From NCBI GenBank assembly GCA_003491925.1, contig DNAU01000263.1, forward strand, positions 1 to 13,942: a stretch of DNA of 13,942 bases. The letters are read 5' to 3'. The translations under genes were made by a program, and so were the position numbers. Under the pieces are notes generated by a model that was given only the letters and a program-made list of their open reading frames with translations, searched no databases and had not been told where the DNA came from. The stretch is from Chloroflexota bacterium (GTDB lineage: Bacteria > Chloroflexota > Dormibacteria > Aeolococcales > Aeolococcaceae). Shown here piece by piece: positions 13,678 through 13,942 of the stretch. Positions within the stretch are counted from its first letter, which is position 1, and the number at the start of each line of letters is the position of its first letter.

Positions 13678-13942
13678 GTGCGAGTGGTCTTTGCGGGGAC
13701 CGCGGACTTCGCCGTCCCCAGCCTGCGCGCCTGCAACGCGCGCCACCAGGTGGTGGCCGCGGTTACCCAGCCGGCGCGCCCCGGGAGCCGGGGCCGGCCG
13801 GCACCACGCCCGGTGGCGGACACGGCCGCCCAGCTCGGCATCCCGGTGTTGCAGCCGGAGCGCATCCGGGCTGAGGAAGTGGTTCAGGAGGTCCTCGGCC
13901 TCGGCGCCGACGTCCTGGTGGTGGCCGCGTACGGCCAGATCG
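13678..13942 (+). CDS. fmt: Methionyl-tRNA formyltransferase, 3'-truncated by window edge
   Basis: Formylates initiator Met-tRNA with 10-formyltetrahydrofolate. The 88 visible codons from GTG 13678 give MRVVFAGTADFAVPSL, then VVAAVTQPARPGSRGRP, LGIPVLQPERIR and, at the window edge, DVLVVAAYGQI. These match the N-terminal Rossmann-like transferase domain of Fmt (family pattern MRIVFMGTPDFAVPSL ... VVTQPDRP ... GIPVLQPE ... VVVAYGQIL). The folate-binding and C-terminal domains lie beyond the window. The GTG is chosen because homologues start at exactly this residue and a -10-like element lies just upstream; no Shine-Dalgarno is seen. The loop after VPSL is slightly shorter than usual. It is the functional counterpart of def upstream. 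Confidence 0.95.
   Translation, partial: MRVVFAGTADFAVPSLRACNARHQVVAAVTQPARPGSRGRPAPRPVADTAAQLGIPVLQPERIRAEEVVQEVLGLGADVLVVAAYGQI

Noticed and set aside
1..13942. CRISPR array, insertion sequence, prophage, toxin-antitoxin or defence module
   Set aside because: No regularly spaced repeats, transposase motifs, att-like duplications or small toxin/antitoxin pairs were seen; nearly all sequence is accounted for by housekeeping genes.

Overview
The window is one end-to-end housekeeping segment from a bacterium with very high GC (by eye around 70 percent or more, strong G/C at third codon positions, many GTG starts). Likely hosts are a deep-branching high-GC Terrabacteria lineage such as Chloroflexota, Dormibacterota or a non-model Actinobacteriota. 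Three points lean to the first two: PriA keeps a full Walker A motif and zinc-binding region (PriA is usually described as degenerate in mycobacteria and streptomycetes), the isoleucyl-tRNA synthetase is type 2, and Gmk has a GKD P-loop. This placement is inference; no 16S gene is present.

Layout. 1-1011 (+): the 3' part of nrdR, then a small protein with a Pro-rich repeat leader and an apparent flavin/F420-type split-barrel domain. 1061-2305 (-): an MFS exporter, convergent with the preceding pair and divergent from yggS. 2315-9583 (+): yggS, ileS, lspA, an RluD-family pseudouridine synthase, gmk, coaC and coaB, closely packed with stop/start overlaps. 9613-10599 (-): a DUF4349-type membrane-anchored lipoprotein. 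10715-13268 (+): priA and def. 13269-13677: a 409-base gene-poor gap. 13678-end (+): the 5' part of fmt.

The order joins two clusters known from Firmicutes and relatives: the tail of the division cluster (yggS/ylmE ... ileS-lspA-rluD, here without sepF, yggT/ylmG, ylmH or divIVA) and gmk-(rpoZ)-coaBC-priA-def-fmt (here without rpoZ). They meet at a 4-base overlap between the pseudouridine synthase and gmk. The products cover tRNA charging, lipoprotein maturation, rRNA modification, GMP phosphorylation, CoA synthesis, replication restart and N-terminal formyl-Met addition and removal. The lipoprotein is a plausible LspA substrate.

Most worth a second look: (1) IleRS has an altered HIGH motif, GIHH, a swap linked to high-level mupirocin resistance in type 2 enzymes; (2) coaC and coaB lie in the same frame and are separated by a single TAG plus five codons, so the usual CoaBC fusion is split by one stop codon; (3) genes that start transcription units lack a Shine-Dalgarno and carry a -10-like hexamer 7-9 bases before the start codon, while several internal genes have good Shine-Dalgarno sites, which suggests leaderless mRNAs. 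I found no CRISPR array, tRNA, rRNA, insertion sequence or evident novel defence or mobile system.
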